64,000 nucleotides of DNA, from the NCBI RefSeq assembly GCF_001593285.1, contig NZ_CP012529.1:372001-436000 (forward strand), written 5' to 3'. Below are positions 19,713 to 29,604 of this stretch, piece by piece. Numbering within the stretch: the first letter of the stretch is position 1; the number at the start of each line of letters is the position of its first letter. The notes under the pieces are model-generated. The model did not search any database. It had not been told where the DNA came from and worked only from the letters and a program-made list of their open reading frames with translations. Made by a program: the position numbers and the translations under genes. The DNA comes from Psychrobacter sp. P2G3 (lineage in GTDB: Bacteria > Pseudomonadota > Gammaproteobacteria > Pseudomonadales > Moraxellaceae).

Positions 19713-20585
19713 CTAGCTTGCATCAATCGCTGTTTGTGCCAATTGCGCGGCTGGTAAATAACCACCGATTTGTTGTCCAGACTCGGTAAAGATGGCAGGC
19801 GTACCGCGTACGCCAAGACGTGCCCCAAGTGCTATTTGCTCTTGTACTGGACTGTCACAGCTAGGGCCTGATAAATTGGCGCCTGACTTAGCCTGATTCA
19901 TCGCGGCAACACGATCTTCGCTACACCAGATTGCTTCCATTTTTGGAATACTTCCTTCACTACGAGGCCATGCTAAATAGCGTACTTCAATCCCTAAGGC
20001 ATTAATCTCGTCCATTTCTGAATGTAGCTTAGTGCAATAAGGGCAGTCAGCATCGGTAAAGGAGTAGACAATTGATTTAGTTTCGCCTTTCGCAGGATAA
20101 ATAATCATGTCTTTTTTATCGACAGCTTTAAGAGCATCTTGCGCTGTGCGAGCAACTAATGTGCCACTAATATCAACAGGCTCTCCTTGACCAACAGAGA
20201 TGATTTGCCCTTGGATAATGTGCTTGCCTGATTTATCAGTAAAAAATGCTGGCAATCCTTCAGCGGTCACCCAGTAAATACCCTCCATATCTGTCGCTAC
20301 TGCTGAGATAATTTTTTCTTCAATACCAGACGCTTTTAGGTTTGCCTGTAATGATTTGACGACCGACTGGTCACTATTGGCATCAGCAGCAGGTTTAGAA
20401 GAGCTGGTATCACTACTTGCTTTGGTACTACTTACCGCAGTAGTTTTGCTAGTTGCATCAGCAGTATTGTTTGAGCAACCTGTCGCGACAACCACCAATA
20501 GTGCGCTTATTATGGCATGTGACAGCTTGTGACGAGCAAGAGTGTTCGCAGGTTTTGCGATGGTAGATATAAAGGGTAAGGACAT
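19713..20585 (-). CDS. dsbC: Thiol:disulfide interchange protein DsbC, probable lipoprotein
   Basis: 290 aa. The thioredoxin-fold domain carries the catalytic CPYC (residues ~180-183, in FTDADCPYCTKLH) and cis-Pro loop RGTPAIF. Before it is the DsbC dimerisation domain (KASGIEEKIISAVATDMEGIYWVTAEGLPAFFTD), so this is the isomerase, not DsbA. Unlike soluble periplasmic DsbC, the export signal ends VVATGCSNN, which reads as a lipobox. A ~45-residue Ser/Thr/Ala/Lys-rich tether follows, so a membrane-anchored isomerase is likely. The -3 residue is Ala rather than Leu, so lipidation is probable, not certain. It lies 171 bases upstream of hom. Confidence 0.93.
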   Translation of the reverse strand: MSLPFISTIAKPANTLARHKLSHAIISALLVVVATGCSNNTADATSKTTAVSSTKASSDTSSSKPAADANSDQSVVKSLQANLKASGIEEKIISAVATDMEGIYWVTAEGLPAFFTDKSGKHIIQGQIISVGQGEPVDISGTLVARTAQDALKAVDKKDMIIYPAKGETKSIVYSFTDADCPYCTKLHSEMDEINALGIEVRYLAWPRSEGSIPKMEAIWCSEDRVAAMNQAKSGANLSGPSCDSPVQEQIALGARLGVRGTPAIFTESGQQIGGYLPAAQLAQTAIDAS

Positions 20586-21069
20586 ACGGCATTTCCTATA
20601 GGCAGGCGCGCTTAATCACGATTTGAGCATTAAAGTTTATATTAAAAAGGGCGTTATGAGATGTTTAATACACGAGAAATTAAGTATATAACCTCTAAGA
20701 TATAACACGCTAATCATTACAATGGATTATTATCATTTTGATTATAGAGTAAAAATAAGTCATAACATAAATAGTAATAAAGTGCCATATACTAACATAT
20801 TTTTATAAATGACAGCCAAAACCAAAATTTAGCTAACTAATAATTTGGTTAGAGATAAACAAAAAAGTAATATAAGCTACATTCCTACTATTTCATATAT
20901 CGTAGTAGATAAGTAGGCTACAGTAAATATTATTAACTAACATTAGCAATTACCTTAGTTGCTACTTATCATTGTTATTTATCACTTATTTATTAGTGTG
21001 GATGACTATTATAAGAAGCAACTTTCATACCCATTCAATATTTAAGCGATTTTACGCTAAGGAGAGAGC
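20586..21069. other. AT-rich dsbC/DUF808 divergent spacer
   Basis: 484 bases between divergent genes, strongly AT-rich. I see no repeat, hairpin or recognisable operator. ATTATTATCATTTTGATTATAG near 20725 faintly resembles a Fur box but is too weak to call. Confidence 0.5.
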
Positions 21070-21993
21070 ATGGCAGGTGCCAGTTTATTAACCCTACTCG
21101 ATGATATCAGTGTGATATTAGATGATGTTTCAGTTATGACCAAGGTGGCAGCCAAAAAGACTGCTGGCGTGTTGGGTGATGACCTCGCGCTTAACGCTGA
21201 ACAAGTCACAGGTGTCAAAGCAAATCGAGAACTACCAGTCGTTTGGGCAGTAGCGAAAGGTTCATTTGTTAATAAACTTATTTTAGTACCAGCTGCGCTA
21301 CTTATTAGTGCTGTCTATCCGCCGTTAATCACATTTCTATTGATGTGTGGCGGGTTATTTTTGGTTTATGAAGGTGCTGAAAAAGTTATACATCGGTTTT
21401 GGCCGCATGCCTTGCCGCATGATGAGGAACAGAATGCGCGCCGGCAGGCCAATGCTGATGAAACAGTGGATTTGGTAGCGTTTGAAAAAGAAAAAATCAA
21501 AGGCGCTATACGTACTGATTTTATTTTGTCAGCAGAGATTATTGTGATTGCACTAGGCTCGACTGCGAGCGCCACACTATTAGAACGTAGTCTTGTGCTT
21601 TCTATTCTGGCGATTGGTATTACCGTCGGTATTTACGGCTTAGTTGCTGGTATTGTCAAAATAGATGATGCAGGTTTACATTTAATGGAGCAAGAAAGTA
21701 GTTTTAAACAAAAACTAGGTAAAGTGATGTTTGCTGCTGCGCCTAAACTGATGAAATTCCTATCTATCGCTGGCACGTTAGCGATGTTCTTAGTCGGTGG
21801 TGGCATCTTAGTTCATGGCATTAGCTTTTTGCAACATGGAGTAGAGGACTTAGCAGATTTAACAGGTATCTTTGAAAGTGTGACTACTACGCTATTAAAT
21901 GGTTTGATTGGCTTCATCATTGGTGCTGTCGTTGTTGGTATTTTTACTATTGTTGGTAAATTACGCGGTAACAACGGAGCTTCGGCCCATTAA
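21070..21993 (+). CDS. yedI: DUF808 (YedI) family inner-membrane protein
   Basis: 307 aa. The start MAGASLLTLLDDISVILDDV followed by MTKVAAKKTAGVLGDDLALNA is diagnostic of DUF808/YedI. Several hydrophobic segments follow (about residues 75-105, 155-195, 220-255, 275-300), with a soluble loop between the first two (HALPHDEEQNARRQAN). GGAGAGAG lies before ATG. The function of the family is unknown. It is monocistronic, ending at a strong terminator shared with rne. Confidence 0.92.
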   Translation: MAGASLLTLLDDISVILDDVSVMTKVAAKKTAGVLGDDLALNAEQVTGVKANRELPVVWAVAKGSFVNKLILVPAALLISAVYPPLITFLLMCGGLFLVYEGAEKVIHRFWPHALPHDEEQNARRQANADETVDLVAFEKEKIKGAIRTDFILSAEIIVIALGSTASATLLERSLVLSILAIGITVGIYGLVAGIVKIDDAGLHLMEQESSFKQKLGKVMFAAAPKLMKFLSIAGTLAMFLVGGGILVHGISFLQHGVEDLADLTGIFESVTTTLLNGLIGFIIGAVVVGIFTIVGKLRGNNGASAH

Positions 21994-22115
21994 TAATATT
22001 TATCTACTACAGTGCCAGAATTTATCATGTTGTAGGGTTCATAATCTTTTGACTTATTCCTTAATACTTCATTAAATGAGTCGGAAAAGCGTTAGATATA
22101 GGTTATAAAAATCTA

Positions 22116-22155
22116 AAAAAAAGCCCCAAAGTTATGAGTAACTTTGGGGCTTTTT
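22116..22155. terminator. Bidirectional terminator between DUF808 and rne
   Basis: The stem AAGCCCCAAAGTTA with loop TGAG and exact complement, extended by A- and T-runs (22116-22134 with 22139-22155), lies between convergent genes. Confidence 0.94.
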
Positions 22156-22208
22156 CTATGGTTAAGTATAAGATGGCTATGAAAGTCATCTTATATTAAT
22201 GCTAATAA

Positions 22209-25200
22209 TTAACTTTCGCTATCTGAATTATCATTTTCTGATTTCTCAGCTTGTGTTGGCTTCACGTGGTCAGTCTTTGGTTTACGACTGCGTGCTTTTG
22301 GAACCTTTGGCGTGGTCAAATTAAACATGCCAGTTTGTGGCAGCAGCTGCTCAGCGACACTTTCAATCATATTTTTATAACTGGCAATAGTCGTCTTAGA
22401 TTTACCGGCTTGACTGTCCTCTTTGATAGAGTCAGTAAGCTCAACAGCCTTGTTTTCTTCTAGCATTTGATCAGCTTTTAGTAATTGCTCACTTTCAGTA
22501 CTGATATCGTCTGCTTGTACCTCACTGGTCAATGCTGCTGCTTCAGTTTCATGAGCATCAATTTGACCATTGTCAGCTTGAATAGCCTCATTCTCAGTTT
22601 CAGCAGTTTCAGCAGTTTCAGATGGAGCATCGTTGACAGTCTCAGCCATTTCAGACGTCTCAGCAGCATTAATCTCTACTATCTCTTGAGATTGAGTATC
22701 TGATTTTGGCTCCGCAAGCGACTCATCAGGAACGTTCAATGTCGCCTGCTTTGGTTCGTCAGCATGATAATCAGGATGCTGTCCACGTGGGTCATTGCTA
22801 GCACGCTTGCCAATAGCACGTGGTGCAACCTCTGTTTTACCTTGCGCTGCTGCAAACTGACTGACTGCTTGGGTCATCGCATCAAAGCGAGTCAAGTAAT
22901 CAGCATCTAGAGGCTGATAACCATAGTTGCTAAAGTCAAAAGTTTTATCATTAACACTATCAACGTCACCAACTTCAACAGCAGCAGGTTTGGCTTGCTG
23001 AGTATGCGCCTCAATAGCATCAATGAAGCAACTAATCACCCCATTATCCGCTAAGCGGCTTTGTGCATCTGCTAACGTCGCATGAATGAACTCACCAACA
23101 GTACCGCGAATAGTAGTCGGTACGGTGCTTGCTACAGTGCTTGCTTTAGCATCTGACTCAGCTACTGGTGCTGACTGCTGACGACGTACTACACGAGGAT
23201 CATTGCTTGCTTGCCCGAATTTCTGAGCGGCCACATAACGTGTAGCAAATAATGCATCATGAGTAAGCGTGAGTACAGCGCCATTCTTTGTCTTGCTGTT
23301 GTCTACCTCACTATTACTGTTTACATCACTATTAGTGTCTGCATTGCTATTATTTGCAGTGCTACTTTTAGTGCTGCTAGTTGCTTCAACTTCACTATTA
23401 TCGTCAGATTGCTGAGCATCGACTAACGCTTGTGTCGTATCTGCTTTAGCCGTCTCTGACGCTTGTGCTGACTCTTTTACCGATTCTGTAGTGATTGTTT
23501 TAGCATCAGAGACTTTTTCACTCTGCTCAACCGATGATTTATTGTCCTCAGTTGGCTTTGCTTTGTGCTCATTACTCTGTGGTTTTTCCTCAGCTAAGCG
23601 TTCAGTCGATTCGGTTTTAACCGTGTCGGCATCTGTGCTCTCAATCCTTTTAGTTACTGTCTCTTTCGACTTATCGGCATCACGTGGTGTAGCCGTTAGG
23701 TCTTTATCATCGACAGCTACATTAGGCTCAGCTTCTTGCATATCCGTAGGTTTATGCGCCGTTTGTCCAGACTTGCTATCATCTAAAGACAGATGTACCA
23801 CTTCTGATGCTTTAAGCTTAGTCGGCGCTTCGTTGACCTGTAATATGACTTCGTTAGGATCTTGGTTGCGTCGAGCACTTGCCTGCGACTTACCGTTCGT
23901 AGCTGATTGTTGATTGCTTTGCTTCGCATTATTGTCAGCTGTTAAGGTCTCGCCACGTTCAAGCTTACCACGTGAGTTACGCTGACTATGTGGTTTGCGC
24001 TTCGTACGAGATTGCTCTTCAGTGGCAGTATCGTCCTGACTTTCGCTATCATTCCGATTATGCTGGCGATTGTCCTGACGGCTATCTTGACGGTTGTCTT
24101 GGCGATTACGATTACGATCGTTACCGCGTTTATTGTCGTGCTCACGCTTATTTTGTGTATCAGACTGAGTGCTGTCATTTGTACTGTCTGTGCTGTTATC
24201 TACACTATCATTGTCATCGCGTTGTTCTTTTCTTTGACGCGGTTTAGATGATCTTGATTTGCGTGCCTTACGCTTTCTTCTGTCGTCGCCATTGCTGTCT
24301 TTATTATCGTCGCCATTATCACTGTCATTGTCAGCACTGCCTCTTGACTGCTGAGTTACAGCTTGAGCATGGTTGTCGTCTTGTGGACGTACGTTTTGCT
24401 GATGACTATCCTGCGTTGATGATGAACGTTGGTTATTATCCAATGCCGTATTATCAACTTGACCGAACGAACCTAAGCTCTGGGCACCAGTATTAACTAA
24501 CGCTTCAATAGCTTCCGCTGCATCACGACTACTAATACTATTTGCAGTTTGTGCTTGTGGCGCTTGGGCAAACAGATTAGATAACCAAGCGACAGCTTTT
24601 GGCTGCGCAGCAGGTACAGACTGAGTGGCTACAGGAGTAGGGGTCGTTTGGTTTTTTAGCGGAACGTTATTTGTAGCAGCACGCGTTGAAGAGACTTGGG
24701 TGCTTTCATTGTTGCTTTGGCTATTATTGTTATTTTGATTACGATTATTACTATGGCTAGCTGCGCTCTTTGTTTCAGTGCTTGAGCTAGAGTTTTGGTT
24801 GTTACTCTGGCCACTAGCTGCTGGCTGTGAGCGGCCGCTATTTTGATTGTTTGAGCGATCGTCTGTTTGACTGCCTTGATTGTCAGCTGTCTTACGTGGC
24901 TGACGAGTAGGTTGCTGCTCAGGACGTTCTTTTTCCGCAGTCTGCCAATCGACATCGTAACCAAGGTCGCTATGCTCTTGTTGCTGAGTATCTGTAATAC
25001 GTTCATAGCTTGTCGGTGCAAAACCATCACGGTTGAAGTGTAGTTTAAAGTTAGGCGATTCTAGATGAGCATGCGGCAGGATAGTAATACGTGTGCCGCT
25101 GTCTTGTTCGAGATAAACCAAGCTGTCGCGTTTTTCATTCAATAAGAACGCAGCGATATCAGTAGGTACTTCCGCTTGCACTTCGCCTTGACGCTCTTTA

Positions 25201-26483
25201 AGAGCGATTTGCTCAATTTGACGCATGATAGATAGCGATAGTGAGCGCAGATCACGAATCATACCATTGCCGTGGCAACGTGGGCAGATGTAACCGGTAG
25301 ACTCTTCTAATGATGGGCGCAGACGTTGACGACTCATCTCCATCAAACCAAATTTGGATATTTCACCAAACTGGACACGGGCACGGTCATATTTGGTCGC
25401 ATCAACTAGACGCTTTTCGACTTCTTTTTGATGCTTATTGTCATTCATGTCAATAAAATCAATGACAATCAAGCCACCCATATCACGTAGGCGTAACTGA
25501 CGCGCAATCTCATCAGCTGCTTCTAAATTGGTATGATACGCGGTTTCAGCGACGTCTGAGCCTTTAGTAGACTTAGCGGAGTTAATATCGATTGAAACCA
25601 AGGCTTCAGTTTGGTCGATGACAATAGAGCCGCCAGATGGCAAACGTACTTCACGCTGATAGGCTGTCTCAATCTGCTTTTCAATATTAAAACGCGCAAA
25701 CATAGGCTCGTAGTCCGTATATTTACGGAGCTTATCTGCTTGTGTTGGCATGACCGCATCAATAAATCCTGCCGCTTCAATGTAAGCGTTTTCGTTATCG
25801 ATCCAAATCTCAGCGATATCATCACGTAGATAATCACGTACTGCACGTGTGACAACGCCTGCTTCTTGATGAACTAAGCGCGGTGAAGGGTACTTTTGGT
25901 TTTGTTCTTGGATAGCTTGCCAGATGTTAAGCAAATGGTTGAGATCGTGTTGCAAATCTTCCTGGGTCTTACCAATACCTGCAGTACGAATGATAACACT
26001 CATGCCTTTAGGTAAATCAAGATTGCTCAGCATACGCTTCATATCTTCGCGTAGTTTGCCAGAGATTTGACGTGAGATACCGCCACCACGAGGGTTATTT
26101 GGCATCAATACAAGATAGCGACCAGCCAATGATACATAAGTCGATAGGGCAGCGCCTTTATTGCCGCGCTCTTCTTTTTCGACTTGGACGATTAGCTCAT
26201 CGCCTTCTTTGATAAGTTTTTTGATATTTTCATCACGCGGATTGCCGCTAAGGTATTCGGCAGAAATCTCACGAATAGGTAAAAATCCTTGACGCTGTGA
26301 ACCGTATTCAACGAATACTGCTTCAAGCGACGGCTCGACACGGGTCACATGACCTTTATAAATGTTGGATTTTTTTTGCTCGCGAGTACGGTTTTCTAAA
26401 TCGAAATCGTAGAGATGGTTGCCTTTACATAAGGCGACACGAATTTCTTCGTTTTGAGTGGCGTTAATCAGAATGCGTTTCAT
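22209..26483 (-). CDS. rne: Ribonuclease E
   Basis: 1424 aa against 1061 in E. coli. The N-terminal ~500 residues are the catalytic half: S1 RNA-binding domain (IYKGHVTRVEPSLEAVFVEY), 5' sensor/RNase H region, DNase I-like domain with metal-binding Asp in VSIDINSAKS and VIDFIDMND, and the Zn-link CPRCHG near residue 399 that joins dimers into the tetramer. The remainder is unusually long and disordered, rich in Gln, Asn, Ser, Asp and Glu, with an Arg/Lys-rich patch (RRKRKARKSRSSKPRQRKE) resembling an RNA-binding or degradosome scaffold segment. A short conserved tail ends with a basic stretch (KVPKARSRKPK). A ~1.2-kb leader/spacer lies upstream, fitting autoregulation by leader cleavage as in enterics. 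Confidence 0.96.
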   Translation of the reverse strand: MKRILINATQNEEIRVALCKGNHLYDFDLENRTREQKKSNIYKGHVTRVEPSLEAVFVEYGSQRQGFLPIREISAEYLSGNPRDENIKKLIKEGDELIVQVEKEERGNKGAALSTYVSLAGRYLVLMPNNPRGGGISRQISGKLREDMKRMLSNLDLPKGMSVIIRTAGIGKTQEDLQHDLNHLLNIWQAIQEQNQKYPSPRLVHQEAGVVTRAVRDYLRDDIAEIWIDNENAYIEAAGFIDAVMPTQADKLRKYTDYEPMFARFNIEKQIETAYQREVRLPSGGSIVIDQTEALVSIDINSAKSTKGSDVAETAYHTNLEAADEIARQLRLRDMGGLIVIDFIDMNDNKHQKEVEKRLVDATKYDRARVQFGEISKFGLMEMSRQRLRPSLEESTGYICPRCHGNGMIRDLRSLSLSIMRQIEQIALKERQGEVQAEVPTDIAAFLLNEKRDSLVYLEQDSGTRITILPHAHLESPNFKLHFNRDGFAPTSYERITDTQQQEHSDLGYDVDWQTAEKERPEQQPTRQPRKTADNQGSQTDDRSNNQNSGRSQPAASGQSNNQNSSSSTETKSAASHSNNRNQNNNNSQSNNESTQVSSTRAATNNVPLKNQTTPTPVATQSVPAAQPKAVAWLSNLFAQAPQAQTANSISSRDAAEAIEALVNTGAQSLGSFGQVDNTALDNNQRSSSTQDSHQQNVRPQDDNHAQAVTQQSRGSADNDSDNGDDNKDSNGDDRRKRKARKSRSSKPRQRKEQRDDNDSVDNSTDSTNDSTQSDTQNKREHDNKRGNDRNRNRQDNRQDSRQDNRQHNRNDSESQDDTATEEQSRTKRKPHSQRNSRGKLERGETLTADNNAKQSNQQSATNGKSQASARRNQDPNEVILQVNEAPTKLKASEVVHLSLDDSKSGQTAHKPTDMQEAEPNVAVDDKDLTATPRDADKSKETVTKRIESTDADTVKTESTERLAEEKPQSNEHKAKPTEDNKSSVEQSEKVSDAKTITTESVKESAQASETAKADTTQALVDAQQSDDNSEVEATSSTKSSTANNSNADTNSDVNSNSEVDNSKTKNGAVLTLTHDALFATRYVAAQKFGQASNDPRVVRRQQSAPVAESDAKASTVASTVPTTIRGTVGEFIHATLADAQSRLADNGVISCFIDAIEAHTQQAKPAAVEVGDVDSVNDKTFDFSNYGYQPLDADYLTRFDAMTQAVSQFAAAQGKTEVAPRAIGKRASNDPRGQHPDYHADEPKQATLNVPDESLAEPKSDTQSQEIVEINAAETSEMAETVNDAPSETAETAETENEAIQADNGQIDAHETEAAALTSEVQADDISTESEQLLKADQMLEENKAVELTDSIKEDSQAGKSKTTIASYKNMIESVAEQLLPQTGMFNLTTPKVPKARSRKPKTDHVKPTQAEKSENDNSDSES

Positions 26484-27725
26484 ACTATTATCCTATGAGT
26501 ACACAGGACAACGACAAGAAAGACGTTATATTGAATGATTCTGAACTGAAAACTCTGATGTTAAGCGGCTTTTATGATGAAAAGCATTAACGATTTATCC
26601 AGACTGTCAATTGGACAGCAATCAATATAAAAATAATCAAAGTAGAGTAGCAGTGGCAAGTGACGCTAATATTGAGATTAGCTGAAAATACAAGATATCA
26701 GTTGAGCACAAAGCTCGGATAATATTGAATAAATAAAAGGATTGAATTAAGTGGCGGTCAAATGACAGACTATCTATCAATTGCTTGCGACTGACTCAAA
26801 ACTTACTAACTGTGTTTAAGCATACTAAAATGATTGTTCTAAATAATCTGGATACAGAGTGTAAGGCTGTAACGTTATCTACTGTAATACTTTAACTGCT
26901 ATCAATGATTGCGCCTAAAGTATTAACCCCTAATGCTAATTGTTTTGTATAGGCTCAGAGGACTGACTATTAACACATTGTCATCGTAAGCTTTATAAAA
27001 GTTATTAACATCTAAAGTGGTGAAGTGCGTTTAATATACTTTGTAAGGGTTTATTAAAGCGCCTGCCACGTGGTCACAATTAATTCGCCATTCTGTTTAT
27101 TTTCTAAACTTTAAATTCGGCAAACCTCTTAATATTAGCTCAAATCAATTCAATTATTTTATCTATTATTTTATAACATCTATGTATTTTGGTGTCTTAG
27201 GTTATGAGTGCCACTGCGCTGTTATTCAGCGGGGCGTACTTGGCAAACAGAATAGGTAACCGGCTCATCAGCTCGGTAGGGTATACATTCTATGTGATAT
27301 CTATTATATCTGTTTGACCGCCAATATTCAGGCAGCTCTAAACTCTTAACTTTGGACTACCATCACTTGCTCAGCTGCGCTTGCCTACATGATTACAAAT
27401 CAAGTCGTGGTCGTGCGCTAAATGAGTAGTTGTGTGTTGCTATCGCTTGATAAATGGACATGTTTGTCAGTATTATCAATACGATTATGTTTGGTATAAA
27501 TACCATTTATTGGGCACTATGCTATGTATTACTAGGCATGTTGCTCTAAAAATTAGATGATGCGTGCAAAATTAGCGTGATTGACAACGGGTGCCTCGTT
27601 ACTAGCAAGTAATAAAGATGGCGATAAGTTGTTCAGGACAATGGTTATTATTGCCACAGCCTCTGCTTAATTGGCGCTCAACATGCTAAACTATAACAAA
27701 TCTTTCTGTAAATACCTAACTAAAA
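26484..27725. other. Long rne/rluC divergent intergenic region
   Basis: 1242 bases with no convincing open frame. rne and rluC are also divergent in E. coli, where rne has a long structured leader that senses RNase E activity. Most of this stretch is AT-rich. An island at about 27200-27295 is richer in G+C and contains a hairpin at 27209-27245. Possible rluC promoter elements TTGGCG (27671-27676) and TATAAC (27692-27697) have 15-base spacing. Confidence 0.6.
27209..27245. other. Hairpin in rne/rluC spacer
   Basis: The outer pair TGCCA/TGGCA and inner pair CGCTG/CAGCG enclose a TTATT loop. No T-run follows on either strand, so it is not a terminator. It could belong to the rne leader or a small RNA. 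Confidence 0.45.
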
Positions 27726-28751
27726 ATGACAAATTCAAAAATGACTGACGACGCGCCCATCCATGAAGCCCCTGCTATCTTTAATAGCAAAACTCGTCCG
27801 CAAAGCGCTGATGATGAGATTAGTAACTTCGGAAAGGTTAATTACCTTGAAGTAACACGCCATCAGCACGACCAACGCTTAGATAATTTTTTGTTAAACC
27901 GCCTAAAGGGTTTGCCAAAATCTCATATCTACAAAATGATTCGCTCAGATGAAGTTCGAGTGAACAATAAGCGTTGTAAAGCGCATGATAGAGTAGAGCG
28001 TGATGATGTAGTACGTATTGCACCTGTACAGCTAGCGACTCGTGAGAAACCAATTATCAGTGCTGAGTTTGCTAAAAGCCTGCTAGAACGCGTAGTTTAC
28101 GAAGACGATGGATTGCTAGTGCTCAATAAGCCGTCTGGCATCGCGGTGCATGGTGGTAGCGGTCTTGATTTTGGTGTTATTGAAGCCATGCGTGAAGTGA
28201 CTGGTAAAAAATATCTAGAGCTGATCCATCGTATCGATAAAGATACTTCAGGGCTGCTAATGATTTCTAAAAAGCGCTCAGCACTTAAAGTATTACAGCA
28301 GCATTTAGTAGATAAGACCATCCAAAAGCACTATCTATGTCTCGCTAAAGGGCAGCCTACGCTCAATGAGCAGCGCATTGATGCAGCATTGCTACGTTAT
28401 ACACTTGCTAGCGGTGAGCGCCGCGTCAAAGTGGATGCACAAGACCCACAAGCTAAAGAAAGCCAAACTGATATTGTTGTACATAGCCGTTTTATGCTTG
28501 CCGGTCAGCCGGTGAGCTTGATTGAAGCTAAGCCATTAACAGGGCGCACGCATCAAATTCGGGTACATTTAGCTCATATCGGTCATGCTATCTTGGGTGA
28601 TGATAAGTATCATGTACATGACAAATCAGGCGTTCATCGTTTGTGTCTACATGCGTGGCGCTTAGATATTCCGGGTTATAAAACCATTACCGCACCGCTA
28701 CCAGACGATATGGCAGATTGGTTACCAGAGCAAACCAAGTTGCCTGAATAA
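27726..28751 (+). CDS. rluC: 23S rRNA pseudouridine synthase RluC
   Basis: 341 aa. An S4 RNA-binding domain at about residues 45-105 (QRLDNFLLNRLKGLPKSHIY, VNNKRCK) is followed by the RsuA/RluA catalytic domain with HRIDKDTSGLL near residue 170, whose Asp is the nucleophile. C-terminal motifs GRTHQIRVH and ILGDDKY are present. By family it modifies U955, U2504 and U2580 (E. coli numbering) of 23S rRNA; the assignment to RluC over RluD rests on its position divergent from rne. The HAD phosphatase downstream follows a terminator. Confidence 0.94.
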   Translation: MTNSKMTDDAPIHEAPAIFNSKTRPQSADDEISNFGKVNYLEVTRHQHDQRLDNFLLNRLKGLPKSHIYKMIRSDEVRVNNKRCKAHDRVERDDVVRIAPVQLATREKPIISAEFAKSLLERVVYEDDGLLVLNKPSGIAVHGGSGLDFGVIEAMREVTGKKYLELIHRIDKDTSGLLMISKKRSALKVLQQHLVDKTIQKHYLCLAKGQPTLNEQRIDAALLRYTLASGERRVKVDAQDPQAKESQTDIVVHSRFMLAGQPVSLIEAKPLTGRTHQIRVHLAHIGHAILGDDKYHVHDKSGVHRLCLHAWRLDIPGYKTITAPLPDDMADWLPEQTKLPE

Positions 28752-28792
28752 TATTCAAGCATTCGTCTTTAAGTTTAATTTTATTATTAAAC

Positions 28793-28852
28793 ACTAAAAA
28801 ACGTCACAATAACTTATTTATTTTCATCAAATAAGCTAGCGTGACGTTTTAG
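28793..28852 (+). terminator. Terminator of rluC
   Basis: AAAACGTCAC/GTGACGTTTT outer arms and a TTATTT/AAATAA inner stem end in a short T-run. Confidence 0.8.
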
Positions 28853-28905
28853 TATCTGTAACTCAGTATGTCCAATAAGTTATTGCCATTCGCTAAGGTA
28901 AAGTC

Positions 28906-29574
28906 ATGAGTAAAAAATTTAATCACAACTTGGCAGATAAAAGCCTAGTTATTTTTGATTGGGATGGTACTTTGATGGATTCAATCGGTTTAATCGTTGA
29001 GTCGATGCATGTGGCTGGAGAGGAACATGGTTTTCAGACAAATGATAAAGAGGTGAAGGATATTATCGGTCTTAGCTTAATGAATGGTATTGAAATTTTA
29101 TACCCGCAGGCAAACGATGTGCAAAGGCTGGCCATTCAACAGAGTTATGCTGATTACTATATTCCTAATAGTCATCGCACGCCATTTTTCACTCCTATAG
29201 AAGACATGTTGCAAACGTTGCAACAGCAGGGTCGTAAGCTTGCTGTAGCAACTGGTAAGAAAAGACGAGGGCTTGATAGAGTACTAGATGCCTCTGATAG
29301 TCATCGTTATTTTGAAATAACCCGCTGCGCTGACGAGTCTGGCTCTAAGCCTGATCCGCAAATGCTTACTGATATCTTAAACCACACACAGCAGCAAATA
29401 TCTGAAGCGGTATTTATTGGTGATAGTATTTACGATATTCAAATGGCAAGTAGCTTAGGGATGACTAGTATTGCGGTAAATTATGGCACTGCAACCAGTA
29501 TGGAGCTTGCCGCGCAGCAGCCTACTTATCAGGTCGATACGCCAGAAGCATTGGTTGAGCTATTATATGCTTAA
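28906..29574 (+). CDS. HAD-family hydrolase (phosphoglycolate phosphatase-like)
   Basis: 222 aa. Motif I is IFDWDGTLMDS (nucleophile Asp and acid Asp), with a helical cap over residues ~25-95. Motif II is VATGK in KLAVATGKKRRG; motif III/IV is KPDPQMLTD followed by VFIGDSIYDIQMA. This is the Gph/PGP subclass with C1 cap. Phosphoglycolate, pyrophosphate or another small phosphoester could be the substrate; sequence alone does not settle it. It follows rluC, an association also seen in related gammaproteobacteria. Confidence 0.9.
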   Translation: MSKKFNHNLADKSLVIFDWDGTLMDSIGLIVESMHVAGEEHGFQTNDKEVKDIIGLSLMNGIEILYPQANDVQRLAIQQSYADYYIPNSHRTPFFTPIEDMLQTLQQQGRKLAVATGKKRRGLDRVLDASDSHRYFEITRCADESGSKPDPQMLTDILNHTQQQISEAVFIGDSIYDIQMASSLGMTSIAVNYGTATSMELAAQQPTYQVDTPEALVELLYA

Positions 29575-29604
29575 ATAAAAACCAGCTTAAATAATAAAAA
29601 ATGA

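Noticed and set aside
20715..20745. Possible Fur box upstream of dsbC
   Set aside because: Only loose agreement with the 19-bp consensus in very AT-rich DNA.
23491..24496. Several plus-strand frames of 70-140 codons opposite rne
   Set aside because: They are antisense shadows of the low-complexity RNase E C-terminal half, whose codon bias opens other frames.
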